Source of the DNA: DASVEE01 sp036399695
Lineage (GTDB): Bacteria > Acidobacteriota > Thermoanaerobaculia > Gp7-AA8
Direction of reading: 5' to 3'
Length of the DNA stretch: 24,696 nucleotides
Assembly: GCA_036399695.1 (NCBI GenBank)
Contig: DASWMP010000150.1
Span: 1-24,696 of the forward strand
The first letter of the stretch is position 1. The number at the start of each line of letters is the position of its first letter. The translations under genes were made by a program, and so were the position numbers. The notes beneath the pieces were generated by a model that saw nothing but the letters and a program-made list of their open reading frames with translations, did not search any database and had not been told where the DNA came from. Below, piece after piece: positions 8,726 to 15,469 of this stretch.

Positions 8726-10801
8726 TCACGCTTTCACCCTGAACTTCCGCACCTCTTCGTCCAGGCTGCGGATGGCGTCGTTGAGGAGGGTGAGGGCGGC
8801 GCTCATGTCGGCGGCGGAGTTGCGGTTGCCGTCGGCGATGCCGCGGACCTGCTCCATCGTCAGGACGATCTTCTCGGATTCGGAGGCCTGATTCGCGGCC
8901 ACCTGGAAGATCTCGTGGATCATGTCGATCATCCGTTCGGCGGCGGAGGAGATCATGGCCGAGCCGGATTTCTGCTCGACCATGGCCTGGCGGACGTATT
9001 TCGTCACCTCGCGCATCGACTCGACGGCCTTCATGATGTGGTCCGAGCCCTGCGCCTGCTGCGTGGTGGCGCCGTTGATCTGGCGGACCATCTCCTGCAG
9101 CCGGTCGACCGAACGGGTGACGGTCTCGCTCCCCTTCGCCTGCTCGCGCGTGGCGTTGGCGATCTCCTTCCCCATGTTCGACGCCTTCGCGGCCGAATCG
9201 AGGATGTTGTTCAGGGCGCGGCCGGCCTCGTGGGAAAGAGACACGCCGGTCTCCACGACCTTCGCGCCTGACGACATGGCTTTGAGAGCGTTGGCGACTT
9301 CTTCCTGTACGGAGCGGATGAGGTTGGCGATGTCGCGCGTGGACGACGCGGTCCGTTCGGACAGCTCGCGGATCTCCGCGGCGACGACCGAGAAGCCTTT
9401 GCCGTACTCCCCTGCCTGGGCCGCGAGGATGGCGGCATTGAGCGCCAGGAGGTTCGTCTGTTCGGCGACGTCCTCGATCACGTTGAGGATCTTGCCGATG
9501 GCCACGGAGCGGTCGCCGAGGCGGGCCACGACGCTGTTCGCCTCCACGACCGACTGGCGGATCTGCTCCATCCCCTCGATCGTTTCCCGGACCGCCTTCA
9601 TCCCGCTTTCGGCGGCGTCGGCCACGGCCAGCGCCAGATCGTACGAACGGGCGGCGTTGCCTTCGACCTGGGCGATGGAGGCCGACATCTCCACCATTGA
9701 TGAGGAGGTGTCGGTGACGAAGTTCGTCAGGTAGACGACGTTCTGGTCCACCTCGTTGATGGACGAGACCATCTGCGTCGTCGCCGAGGCCGTCTCTTCG
9801 ACGGAGCCCCAGAGGGTGTCGGTGTGGCGGCTCACCTCTTCCATCGACGCCACCATCTCCAGCATGGAAGACGACGTCTCCTCGGAGGAGGCGGACAGCG
9901 CCTCGACGTTGTCCGTGATCTTCCGGACGCCGCCGTTCAGGTTCTCGACCGAGCGGTAGGTCTCGTCGATGATGGCCCGCTGTTCGTCGACGCGCTCGAT
10001 CACGGTGCGCGAACGGCTGTCGACGGTCTCGACGACCGACTTCAGCTTCGCCTGCGACTGGCCGAGGCTCTTCATCGTCCGTTCGAGGTTGGCGGCCATG
10101 CCGTTGAAGGCCTCGCCGAGCGAGCCGATCTCGTCGGTGGTGTCGACCGTGACGCGCTGCGTCAGATCCCCCTTGGCGATTTTAGTGGCGGTGTCGACGA
10201 GGTTGAGGATCGGCCGGGAGATGAAGCGCCCGACGAAGTAGGCGGCAATGGCAGCCAGGCCGAGGACCACGGCCGTGATGCCGATGCTCCAGCGGCGGAG
10301 GCCGCTCAGGGCCGCCTTCGCCTGGGACTCGTTCATCAGCAGACGGAAGTAGCCGATCGGCTTGGCCTTCTTCTCGTCCACCCCCGGCTCGAAGAACGGC
10401 ACGGAGTAGGCGTGCAGCTCGACGCCGACCGAGGCGCCGTGCAGCTCGCGCGGCGTGCCGCTCAGCTCTTCGGGCGGCTGCGGCTTGGAGGCCGCGAGCG
10501 TCTTGCCTTCGCCGTTGATGAAATCGGCGTATTCGACGCCATGCCCCTGCTGCACGTCAGCGACGATGCTCTGCAACTGATCCTTCATCCCGAACTGCAC
10601 GAGCGACTCGGCAGTCGACTGGACCGTGCGGGCGATCGCCTCCCCCTGCTCGACCGTCTGGTCGATCATGGCCTGGCGAACGCGCCACTGCTGGATGAGG
10701 AGAATGGCAGTGGCCACGACGATCGTCAGGATGGCGAACGTGAGGACGAATTTGGAGCGAAGCCCCGTACGGAATGTTTGAGAGTCTTTGGCTGGCAACA
10801 T
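8726..10801 (-). CDS. Methyl-accepting chemotaxis protein
   Basis: A 691-aa membrane chemoreceptor. TM1 is at about 18-37, followed by a periplasmic sensing region of about 135 residues with Cache-like character (DQLQSIVADV, GEGKTLAAS, GYFRLLMN). TM2 is at about 171-191, then a HAMP domain at about 192-245 (RPILNLVDTATKIAKGDLTQRV, DEIGSLGEAFN) and a long coiled-coil signalling domain. The hairpin tip EDVAEQTNLLALNAAILAAQ (from residue 443) continues AGEYGKGFSVVAAEIRELSERT. The tip has AAQAGE where enteric receptors have EAARAGE, a variant common outside enterics. There is no C-terminal CheR-binding pentapeptide. cheW follows after 231 bp. The ATG at 10801 has no ribosome-binding site, but a possible -10 (TACACT) lies at 10820-10815. 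Confidence 0.94.
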   Translation of the reverse strand: MLPAKDSQTFRTGLRSKFVLTFAILTIVVATAILLIQQWRVRQAMIDQTVEQGEAIARTVQSTAESLVQFGMKDQLQSIVADVQQGHGVEYADFINGEGKTLAASKPQPPEELSGTPRELHGASVGVELHAYSVPFFEPGVDEKKAKPIGYFRLLMNESQAKAALSGLRRWSIGITAVVLGLAAIAAYFVGRFISRPILNLVDTATKIAKGDLTQRVTVDTTDEIGSLGEAFNGMAANLERTMKSLGQSQAKLKSVVETVDSRSRTVIERVDEQRAIIDETYRSVENLNGGVRKITDNVEALSASSEETSSSMLEMVASMEEVSRHTDTLWGSVEETASATTQMVSSINEVDQNVVYLTNFVTDTSSSMVEMSASIAQVEGNAARSYDLALAVADAAESGMKAVRETIEGMEQIRQSVVEANSVVARLGDRSVAIGKILNVIEDVAEQTNLLALNAAILAAQAGEYGKGFSVVAAEIRELSERTASSTRDIANLIRSVQEEVANALKAMSSGAKVVETGVSLSHEAGRALNNILDSAAKASNMGKEIANATREQAKGSETVTRSVDRLQEMVRQINGATTQQAQGSDHIMKAVESMREVTKYVRQAMVEQKSGSAMISSAAERMIDMIHEIFQVAANQASESEKIVLTMEQVRGIADGNRNSAADMSAALTLLNDAIRSLDEEVRKFRVKA

Positions 10802-10814
10802 ACGACCGGCCGCA

Positions 10815-10820
10815 AGTGTA
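10815..10820 (-). promoter_or_regulatory. Possible -10 box for mcp
   Basis: TACACT on the minus strand is 13 nt upstream of the mcp ATG, with no good -35 at the usual spacing. The heptamer array starting at 10832 occupies the -35 region. A weak call based on sequence similarity only. Confidence 0.3.
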
Positions 10821-10828
10821 CCCGAGGA

Positions 10829-10990
10829 GGAGTTGGCGGTTGGCAGTTGGCGGTTGGCAGTGATGGATTCGGGATCGCGTGGGAGCTACTGCCTACTGGC
10901 TGGAGTTGGCGGTTGGCAGTTGGCGGTTGGCAGTAAGGGATTCCGGATCGCGTGGGAGCTACTGCCTACTGCCAACTGCCAACCGCCTAC
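10829..10990. repeat. Heptamer inverted-repeat element, GTTGGCA/GTTGGCG family, with 73-bp tandem duplication
   Basis: The left arm has four heptamers alternating GTTGGCG and GTTGGCA (10832-10859). The arm and its following spacer are then duplicated with a 73-bp offset (second array 10905-10932). The right arm 10963-10990 is four heptamers: TGCCTAC, TGCCAAC, TGCCAAC, CGCCTAC. It occupies most of the 207-bp spacer between divergent mcp and the FHA gene. The same family recurs between tsaD and valS. Confidence 0.88.
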
Positions 10991-10995
10991 TGTTC

Positions 10996-11001
10996 TATCA
11001 T
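10996..11001 (+). promoter_or_regulatory. Possible -10 box for the FHA gene (leaderless?)
   Basis: TATCAT lies 7 nt before the ATG at 11009 and 5 nt after the heptamer array. There is no ribosome-binding site in front of that ATG, so a near-leaderless transcript is plausible. No TTGACA-like -35 is visible; its place is taken by the array. Confidence 0.35.
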
Positions 11002-11008
11002 CTGCCCC

Positions 11009-11953
11009 ATGCCGCTCATTCGCTGCCCCAAGTGCGGGCAGGCGTACGACGTGCCGGGGGTCGTCGCGGTACGGCTGCCGAACTCGATCGCCACCTGCCA
11101 TTGCGGCGAATGGATCGCCGGCAGCAAAGCCGCCGTGCTCGCGCGGCTGATGAATCCCGAGGAGATCAAGGAAGTCGACCTGCAGCCGTATCGCATCGAC
11201 GCGGCCGCCGCCGCGGTGGTCGAGACGCCGCCGCAGCAGCAGGCTATCTCGTCGAAGCCACGCTCGTTGCGGGTGACGGCACGGAGCGGCGCACAGTCCA
11301 TCGATACGGTGTTCACGATTCACGAGCACCCCCTCTGGATCGGCCGCCAGGGGTGCCACGTGGAGCTGGAGGAGGCGGAGCTGTCACTCCGTCACTGCTC
11401 GATCTCGGTCCGCGGCGAGCAGTTCGTGGTCCGCGACGCCGATTCGCACATGGGGACGTTCCTCGACGGCGCCCCGGTCGAGGAGACGGCCATCGACGAC
11501 GGTGTCCACCTGCTGCGCGTCGGGACGGCGCTCGTCAGCATCGAGCCGACGGAAGAGCGCGGCGTGCTGGTCGGCCCGATCGGTGCCGCGACGGACGAGC
11601 AGCGCACGGCGCAGAGGCTCCAGGCCCGCGCCCGCGCCGCCGCGGCAGCCGCAGCCAGTGCAGCCGCCCGCGCGGTCCTGGTCTGCGTGGCCGGTCCGCT
11701 GAACGGGCAGGAGTTCGAGATCCCCGGCTCCGGCCTGATCGTCGGCCGCGAAGGGCACGTCCGCGTCCCCGACGAGTTCCTCTCCCGCAAGCACTTTGAA
11801 GTGATCCGCGACGAGGAGGGCATCGTCCGCGTCCGCGACCTCGGCAGCCGCAACGGCACCTTCCTCAACACCCTCCCGGCGCGCAATACGAAGGTGCAGC
11901 CCGGCGACGAGATCGAAGCCGGCGTGAACCGGTTCCGCATAGAGGAGCGGTAA
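11009..11953 (+). CDS. Zinc-ribbon, double FHA-domain protein
   Basis: A 314-aa soluble protein. The N-terminus has a zinc-ribbon-like CPKC (6-9) and CHC (30-32). FHA1 (about 102-178) is degenerate: IGRQ and SLRH are kept, but NGTF is changed to MGTF. An Ala-rich helix-like linker (about 203-222) leads to FHA2 (about 224-314), which is canonical: GRE, SRKH (259-262), and GSRNGTF around 279-285. FHA domains bind phosphothreonine peptides, so FHA2 should be competent and FHA1 questionable. No kinase gene lies nearby. The frame is open upstream, but those residues are translated repeat; homology starts at MPLIRCPKCG, where I place the start. Confidence 0.86.
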   Translation: MPLIRCPKCGQAYDVPGVVAVRLPNSIATCHCGEWIAGSKAAVLARLMNPEEIKEVDLQPYRIDAAAAAVVETPPQQQAISSKPRSLRVTARSGAQSIDTVFTIHEHPLWIGRQGCHVELEEAELSLRHCSISVRGEQFVVRDADSHMGTFLDGAPVEETAIDDGVHLLRVGTALVSIEPTEERGVLVGPIGAATDEQRTAQRLQARARAAAAAAASAAARAVLVCVAGPLNGQEFEIPGSGLIVGREGHVRVPDEFLSRKHFEVIRDEEGIVRVRDLGSRNGTFLNTLPARNTKVQPGDEIEAGVNRFRIEER

Positions 11954-12042
11954 GTGGAGGACGGACAATCCTGTCCGTCACGCGCGAACTGGCGCGTCGT
12001 AGCTGCTCTCTCGCGTGACGGACAAGATTGTCCGTCCTCCAC
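11954..12042. repeat. REP/BIME-like inverted repeat
   Basis: Two 30-bp arms (11954-11983 and 12013-12042) are reverse complements with a single mismatch, separated by 29 bp. Each arm is itself a hairpin: GACGGACA, 4 nt, TGTCCGTC. The DNA or RNA can therefore fold as one long stem or two small ones, the layout of paired REP units. It starts directly after the FHA stop codon. Confidence 0.85.
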
Positions 12043-12107
12043 TTGCAGTGCGTGCCCCCCTGTCGCGTTCACCATTCTTGATACTGGCGTGCGCGCGAGC
12101 CGCCACC

Positions 12108-12113
12108 TATACT
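12108..12113 (+). promoter_or_regulatory. Possible -10 box for the GGDEF gene
   Basis: TATACT lies 26 nt upstream of the ATG at 12140. A TTGATA at 12078 is too far (24 bp) to be its -35. A weak call. Confidence 0.25.
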
Positions 12114-12139
12114 TTCGGCCCAATCCGCAGGACTACTGT

Positions 12140-13006
12140 ATGACTAGCGCTGACTCACCGGCGGCGAGGATTCTTGCGCCGCTCTCCGCATTGCTGGCCC
12201 GGCCGCTGTCGCTGGTCGACGCGCATTCGCCGGTCGCTTCCGGTGCGTTCTCGGTGCGCATCGACGTGCCGCGGGTGGCCATCGTCTCGGGCGACGGCAA
12301 GCCGTTCACGGATGACGAGCGGACGCTGATCCAGGAGCTGTTCGGCGTCGTCCGCTCTGCCGAGGAGAGCGAGGGGCGGTTCCGGGAGCTGGAGCAGCGG
12401 ATGCTCAGCCTGCAGCGGGAGAACCTCGACCTCGTCGTCCGCAACCGGATGCTGTCCGAGGTCTCGTCGAGGGACTCGCTGACGGGGCTGTACAACCGCT
12501 GGTACGTCATCGAGAAGATCGACTGCGAGATCAACCGCGCGTTGCGGCACGGCTCGCCGATGTCCGTCCTGATGCTCGACCTCGATCACTTCAAGCGGGT
12601 CAACGACACCTGGGGGCACTCGGCCGGCGATCAGGTACTGCAGACCGTCGGGCAGTTGCTGCGCGACAGTTGCCGCGTCTACGACATTCCCGGCCGCTAC
12701 GGCGGCGAGGAGTTCTGCATCGTCCTGCCGGAGACGCGGCTCGGCAACACGACCGTCGTGGCCGAGCGGATCCGGACGCGGCTCGAGGCCATGCCGATGG
12801 CCGTGGGCGACGCCAACGTGACGGTCACGGCGTCCATCGGGATCGCCGGGATGGACTCCGCCGGTGAGGCCATCCTCAGCCCCGCCGCCCTGATCGACCG
12901 GGCCGACCGGGCGCTCTATTCAGCCAAGCACCGGGGGCGGAACCGTATCGAGCTTTGGGATGACCGCCTCCTCGGCGACAATGACGCCATCGGCCTGAGT
13001 CACTAA
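12140..13006 (+). CDS. GGDEF-domain diguanylate cyclase
   Basis: A 288-aa cytoplasmic protein predicted to make c-di-GMP from two GTP. Residues 1-75 are an unassigned N-terminal sensor region, followed by a coiled coil (about 75-108) and a complete GGDEF domain (about 110-280). The start signature SRDSLTGLYNR, the metal-binding LDLDHFKRVND and the active-site RYGGEEF (GGEEF at 188-192) are all intact. RVYD (179-182) lies five residues before GGEEF and matches the RxxD inhibitory site, so product feedback is expected. There is no membrane segment. I take the ATG at 12140 because upstream in-frame codons are repeat-derived. c-di-GMP could act on the pilus or surface genes of the window (inference). 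Confidence 0.92.
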   Translation: MTSADSPAARILAPLSALLARPLSLVDAHSPVASGAFSVRIDVPRVAIVSGDGKPFTDDERTLIQELFGVVRSAEESEGRFRELEQRMLSLQRENLDLVVRNRMLSEVSSRDSLTGLYNRWYVIEKIDCEINRALRHGSPMSVLMLDLDHFKRVNDTWGHSAGDQVLQTVGQLLRDSCRVYDIPGRYGGEEFCIVLPETRLGNTTVVAERIRTRLEAMPMAVGDANVTVTASIGIAGMDSAGEAILSPAALIDRADRALYSAKHRGRNRIELWDDRLLGDNDAIGLSH

Positions 13007-13086
13007 ACCGTTACGGTGAGCCAAATCACGGCGTCCCGGCGCCGGTGGCTTTAGATTTCGCATCGTCCAATCAACGAGGGAGCCTA

Positions 13087-13794
13087 ATGCGAGTCAAGTC
13101 TGTTTTTCTGAGTGCTGTTCTTCTTCTGTCCATTTCCGGCGCCGCCATGGCGCAGAAGCCGTCCGTCGGTGTTTCCGAGTTCAAGAACGAGACGAGCGCG
13201 AACTGGTGGTCCTCCGACGTCGCCCGCGACCTGACGGGCATGCTGGCCAACGAGCTGGCCGCCAGCGGCAAGTTCAAGGTCGTGGAGCGCTCCAAGCTGG
13301 GCGCCGTGCTCGACGAGCAGGATCTGGCCGATTCGGGCCGCGTCAAGAAGTCGACGGCTGCCAAAAAGGGTGAGCTGACCGGCGCGAAGTACATGATCTT
13401 CGCCACCGTCACCGCCTTCGACAGCAAGACCAGCGGCATGGGCGGCGGCCTGTCGTACAAGGGCATCGGCATCGGCGGCAAGAAGGAAGAAGCGTACATG
13501 GCCGTCGACCTCCGCGTGGTCGACACCACCACCGGCGAAGTCGAATACGTCCGTACCATCGAAGCCCGCTCGAGCAGCTACGGCGTGTCCGGCGGCTACT
13601 ACCGCGGCGGCTGGGGCGGCTCGCTCGGCAAGTACGAGAACACCCCGGTCGGCAAAGCGATCCGCGGCTGCGTCATCGAGATCACCGACTACCTCGGCTG
13701 CGTGATGGTCGACCAGGACGGCTGCGAGTCCGAGTACCAGGCGAAAGAATCGTCCCGCCGCGCGAAGACCAAGAAGTCGATCAAGCTCGATTGA
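13087..13794 (+). CDS. Secreted CsgG-like (curli assembly family) protein
   Basis: A 235-aa protein with a classical signal peptide (residues 1-22, cleavage after AMA) and no lipobox cysteine. The body matches the CsgG/penicillin-binding-protein-activator-LpoB-like alpha/beta fold: VGVSEFKNETSANWW, GMLANELAASGKFKVVERSKLGAVLDEQ, GAKYMIFATVTAFD, and VDLRVVDTTTGEVEYVRTIEARS. CsgG itself is a lipoprotein pore for curli export. Without the acylated cysteine and without csg genes nearby, this one is better called a periplasmic CsgG-like protein of unknown role. The ATG at 13087 has a GAGGGAG ribosome-binding site. A strong terminator follows the stop. Confidence 0.84.
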   Translation: MRVKSVFLSAVLLLSISGAAMAQKPSVGVSEFKNETSANWWSSDVARDLTGMLANELAASGKFKVVERSKLGAVLDEQDLADSGRVKKSTAAKKGELTGAKYMIFATVTAFDSKTSGMGGGLSYKGIGIGGKKEEAYMAVDLRVVDTTTGEVEYVRTIEARSSSYGVSGGYYRGGWGGSLGKYENTPVGKAIRGCVIEITDYLGCVMVDQDGCESEYQAKESSRRAKTKKSIKLD

Positions 13795-13819
13795 GACGAG
13801 CAGGTTTGTTGTGAACGAG

Positions 13820-13849
13820 AGCCGGCCGGAAGGCCGGCTTTTTCGTTTT
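13820..13849 (+). terminator. Intrinsic terminator after the CsgG-like gene
   Basis: A perfect GC stem GCCGGCC/GGCCGGC (13821-13827 and 13832-13838) has a 4-nt loop and is followed by TTTTTCGTTTT. It lies 26 nt after the stop codon. Confidence 0.92.
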
Positions 13850-13862
13850 GGGGCGGCTAATC

Positions 13863-13997
13863 GTTGCTCGTTGTCCGTTGCTCGTTGTCCGTTGCTCGTT
13901 GTCCGTTGCTCGTTGTCCGTGCTGCGCTTCGCGGTGCGTCCTCCGCTAGCTCCCGGCAAAGGAACACGGACAACGGACAACGGAGACGGACAACGAG
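13863..13997. repeat. Heptamer inverted-repeat element, GTTGCTC/GTTGTCC family
   Basis: The left arm 13863-13918 is eight perfect heptamers strictly alternating GTTGCTC and GTTGTCC. The right arm 13968-13994 is GGACAAC, GGACAAC, GGAGAC (one base lost), GGACAAC. The 49-bp centre contains no gene. It lies between the CsgG terminator and the lexA promoter, and is the same family as the outer arms at 8500-8724. Confidence 0.92.
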
Positions 13998-13999
13998 CG

Positions 14000-14049
14000 C
14001 TTACGCCTCCTCCACGCCTCACTTACGCTCGATAAGGCGTAACTTACGC
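14000..14049 (+). promoter_or_regulatory. Candidate LexA autoregulatory sites (TTACGC/GCGTAA)
   Basis: CTTACGC occurs three times, at 14000, 14022 and 14043, spaced 22 and 21 bp (about two helical turns). GCGTAA at 14037-14042 with TTACGC at 14044-14049 forms a perfect 13-bp palindrome ending one base before the -35 box. The position is right for an operator. That LexA binds it is inference. Confidence 0.5.
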
Positions 14050-14078
14050 TTGACTTTCGCCCTGTTACCGCCTATATT
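14050..14078 (+). promoter_or_regulatory. Sigma-70-type promoter of lexA
   Basis: A -35 TTGACT (14050-14055), a 17-bp spacer and a -10 TATATT (14073-14078) lie 18 bp before the lexA ATG. This is the best promoter match in the window. Confidence 0.8.
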
Positions 14079-14096
14079 GGCAAATGTGAGGGCGAA

Positions 14097-14747
14097 ATGA
14101 AGTATCTGACCGAACGGCAACGCGACATCCTGAACTTCATCCGCGACTTCCAGAAGGCGCGTGGCGTCGCTCCGACACACCGTGAGATCTGCGATCACTT
14201 CGGGTTCTCTTCCTACGGCACCGTCTACAAGCATCTGTCGCTCCTCGAGAAGAAGGGGCTGATCCGGCGGGACTGGAATCAGAAGCGTGGCGTGGAGGTG
14301 GTCGAGCAGCCGGAAGAGAAGGTGGCCGCGGCCGCGCCGGCAGTGGGCGGAGGGGGCGGTAACGCCGTCAACGTCCGCGAGCTGCCGCTCTTCGGCTACA
14401 TCGCGGCAGGCCGTCCGCTGGACGTCGACGTCCAGGACGAGCTGATCGCGGTCCCGGAGCATCTGACGGGCCGCGGCGACAACTACGTACTCAAAGTCCG
14501 CGGCGACTCGATGGTCGACGACGGCATTTTCGATGGCGACCTGGTGATCATTGCCCGCCGCGAGCGCGCCGAGAACGGCCAGATGGTCGTTGCCAATGTG
14601 AACGGCGAAGTAACGCTCAAGCGCTTCTACAGCGAAGGTGAGCGCGTCCGCCTCCAGCCAGCGAATTCAATGATGGGACCGATCTACGCAGCCGCCCGCG
14701 AGGTCGCGGTACAGGGCATCGTGGTCGGATTGATGCGGCGTTTCTGA
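14097..14747 (+). CDS. lexA: SOS repressor LexA
   Basis: LexA represses DNA-damage genes and self-cleaves when RecA is activated. The 216-aa protein has a winged-helix domain (about 1-70; LTERQRDILNFIRDF, then APTHREICDHFGFSSYGTVYKHLSLLEKKGLI). A long Ala/Gly-rich linker (77-89) leads to the S24 peptidase domain. The cleavage bond is Ala104-Gly105 (YIAAGRPL), the nucleophile Ser138 (RGDSMVDDGI) and the base Lys175 (TLKRF), so self-cleavage is intact. The ATG at 14097 has GAGGG about 5 nt upstream. The recognition helix differs from that of E. coli, so the operator should differ too. An XRE gene follows after 28 bp and is probably co-transcribed. Confidence 0.95.
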   Translation: MKYLTERQRDILNFIRDFQKARGVAPTHREICDHFGFSSYGTVYKHLSLLEKKGLIRRDWNQKRGVEVVEQPEEKVAAAAPAVGGGGGNAVNVRELPLFGYIAAGRPLDVDVQDELIAVPEHLTGRGDNYVLKVRGDSMVDDGIFDGDLVIIARRERAENGQMVVANVNGEVTLKRFYSEGERVRLQPANSMMGPIYAAAREVAVQGIVVGLMRRF

Positions 14748-14775
14748 ACAGCAGCAGACAGCCAGTGAGGACACC

Positions 14776-15210
14776 ATGGATCTCGTACTGAAACTTCGTG
14801 AAATCCGTCGACTCCGCGGGCTGAGCCAGAAGGACGTGGCTCGCCTCTCGGGAGTCGGAGAAAAAACGATCAGCTCCTTCGAAACCGGCCAGCGAATCGG
14901 CTCGCTCAAGCTCGCACAGCTCAAGCGGATGCTCTCGGTGTACGGCATCACGGAGACTGAATTCTTCGGCGGCAGCATCGAGCGCGAGATCGCGCCCTGG
15001 GAGCTGGACGAAGAAGAAAGCGCCGCGCAGCGCCTCGTCGACGAGCTGCGCCATCTGCCCAAGCCGGTGCAGAAGACGATGCTCACCAAGTTCCAGCTCA
15101 TGCTGGAAGGGGCGTCCGGCGCCTCCGAAGTGCACCACCACATCCGCGACAAACAGCCGTCGTACGTTCGCGAGAACCCCGACTGGCACGTCATTGCCTC
15201 CCGCAACTGA
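14776..15210 (+). CDS. XRE-family HTH transcriptional regulator
   Basis: A 144-aa protein with an N-terminal HTH_3 domain (about 4-60): LKLREIRRLRGLSQKDVARLSGVGEKTISSFETGQR. A C-terminal acidic and amphipathic region (WELDEEESAAQRLVDELRHL, PKPVQKTMLTKFQLML) has no recognised ligand domain. It starts at an ATG with GTGAGGA 6-10 nt upstream, 28 bp after lexA, so it is likely expressed as part of the damage response (inference). Its target is unknown. Unlike phage CI repressors it lacks an S24 domain, so it would not be cleaved by RecA. Confidence 0.86.
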   Translation: MDLVLKLREIRRLRGLSQKDVARLSGVGEKTISSFETGQRIGSLKLAQLKRMLSVYGITETEFFGGSIEREIAPWELDEEESAAQRLVDELRHLPKPVQKTMLTKFQLMLEGASGASEVHHHIRDKQPSYVRENPDWHVIASRN

Positions 15211-15261
15211 TCGCAGGCCCCGCGCACGCTTTCTCCCTCCCGGTCGGGTGGGCGCGGAGCA

Positions 15262-15310
15262 AAACGCGGCGGTCGTGACTCACCCCACGACCGCCGCGTT
15301 TGTAGTTTTT
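15262..15310 (+). terminator. Intrinsic terminator after the XRE gene
   Basis: A 16-bp perfect stem (15262-15277 with 15286-15301) has an 8-nt loop, followed after three bases by TTTTT (15306-15310). On the minus strand a T4 run follows the same stem, so it could also stop transcription arriving from the TonB receptor gene. Confidence 0.88.
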
Positions 15311-15314
15311 GCGC

Positions 15315-15459
15315 GGGAGAACGATGGGACAGATGGGACAGATGGGACCTATAGGACCTATCGGGCTCACTGACGTGAGCCCTGCTCCGCTCAGCGATAC
15401 CTCGGGAGGTTCATCGGTCCCATAGGTCCCATCTGTCCTATAGGTCCCATCGTTCTCCC
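15315..15459. repeat. Nonamer inverted-repeat element, copy downstream of the TonB receptor gene
   Basis: The outer 16 bp (15315-15330 and 15444-15459) are perfect reverse complements. Within the arms are 9-bp units: ATGGGACAG twice, ATGGGACCT and ATAGGACCT on the left, and ATCGGTCCC, ATAGGTCCC, ATCTGTCCT and ATAGGTCCC on the right. The centre holds a GGGCTCAC-TGAC-GTGAGCCC hairpin (15363-15382). Bases 15319-15391 recur nearly unchanged at 18732-18804. Confidence 0.93.
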
Positions 15460-15469
15460 CCGGCGCTCT

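Noticed and set aside
10788..11150. Open frames with repeated Trp/Gly-rich peptides (GGWQLAVGS)
   Set aside because: These are translations of the GTTGGCA heptamer arrays and their tandem copy, without a ribosome-binding site or family resemblance.
13040..13062. Sigma-54 (-24/-12) promoter before the CsgG-like gene
   Set aside because: A TGGC...CGCA pair is present, but the GG-to-GC spacing is one base too long and the TTGC element is imperfect.
13863..13997. Regular repeat array resembling a CRISPR array
   Set aside because: The unit is 7 bp without unique spacers, the two arms are reverse complements, and no cas gene is present. It is a heptamer palindrome.
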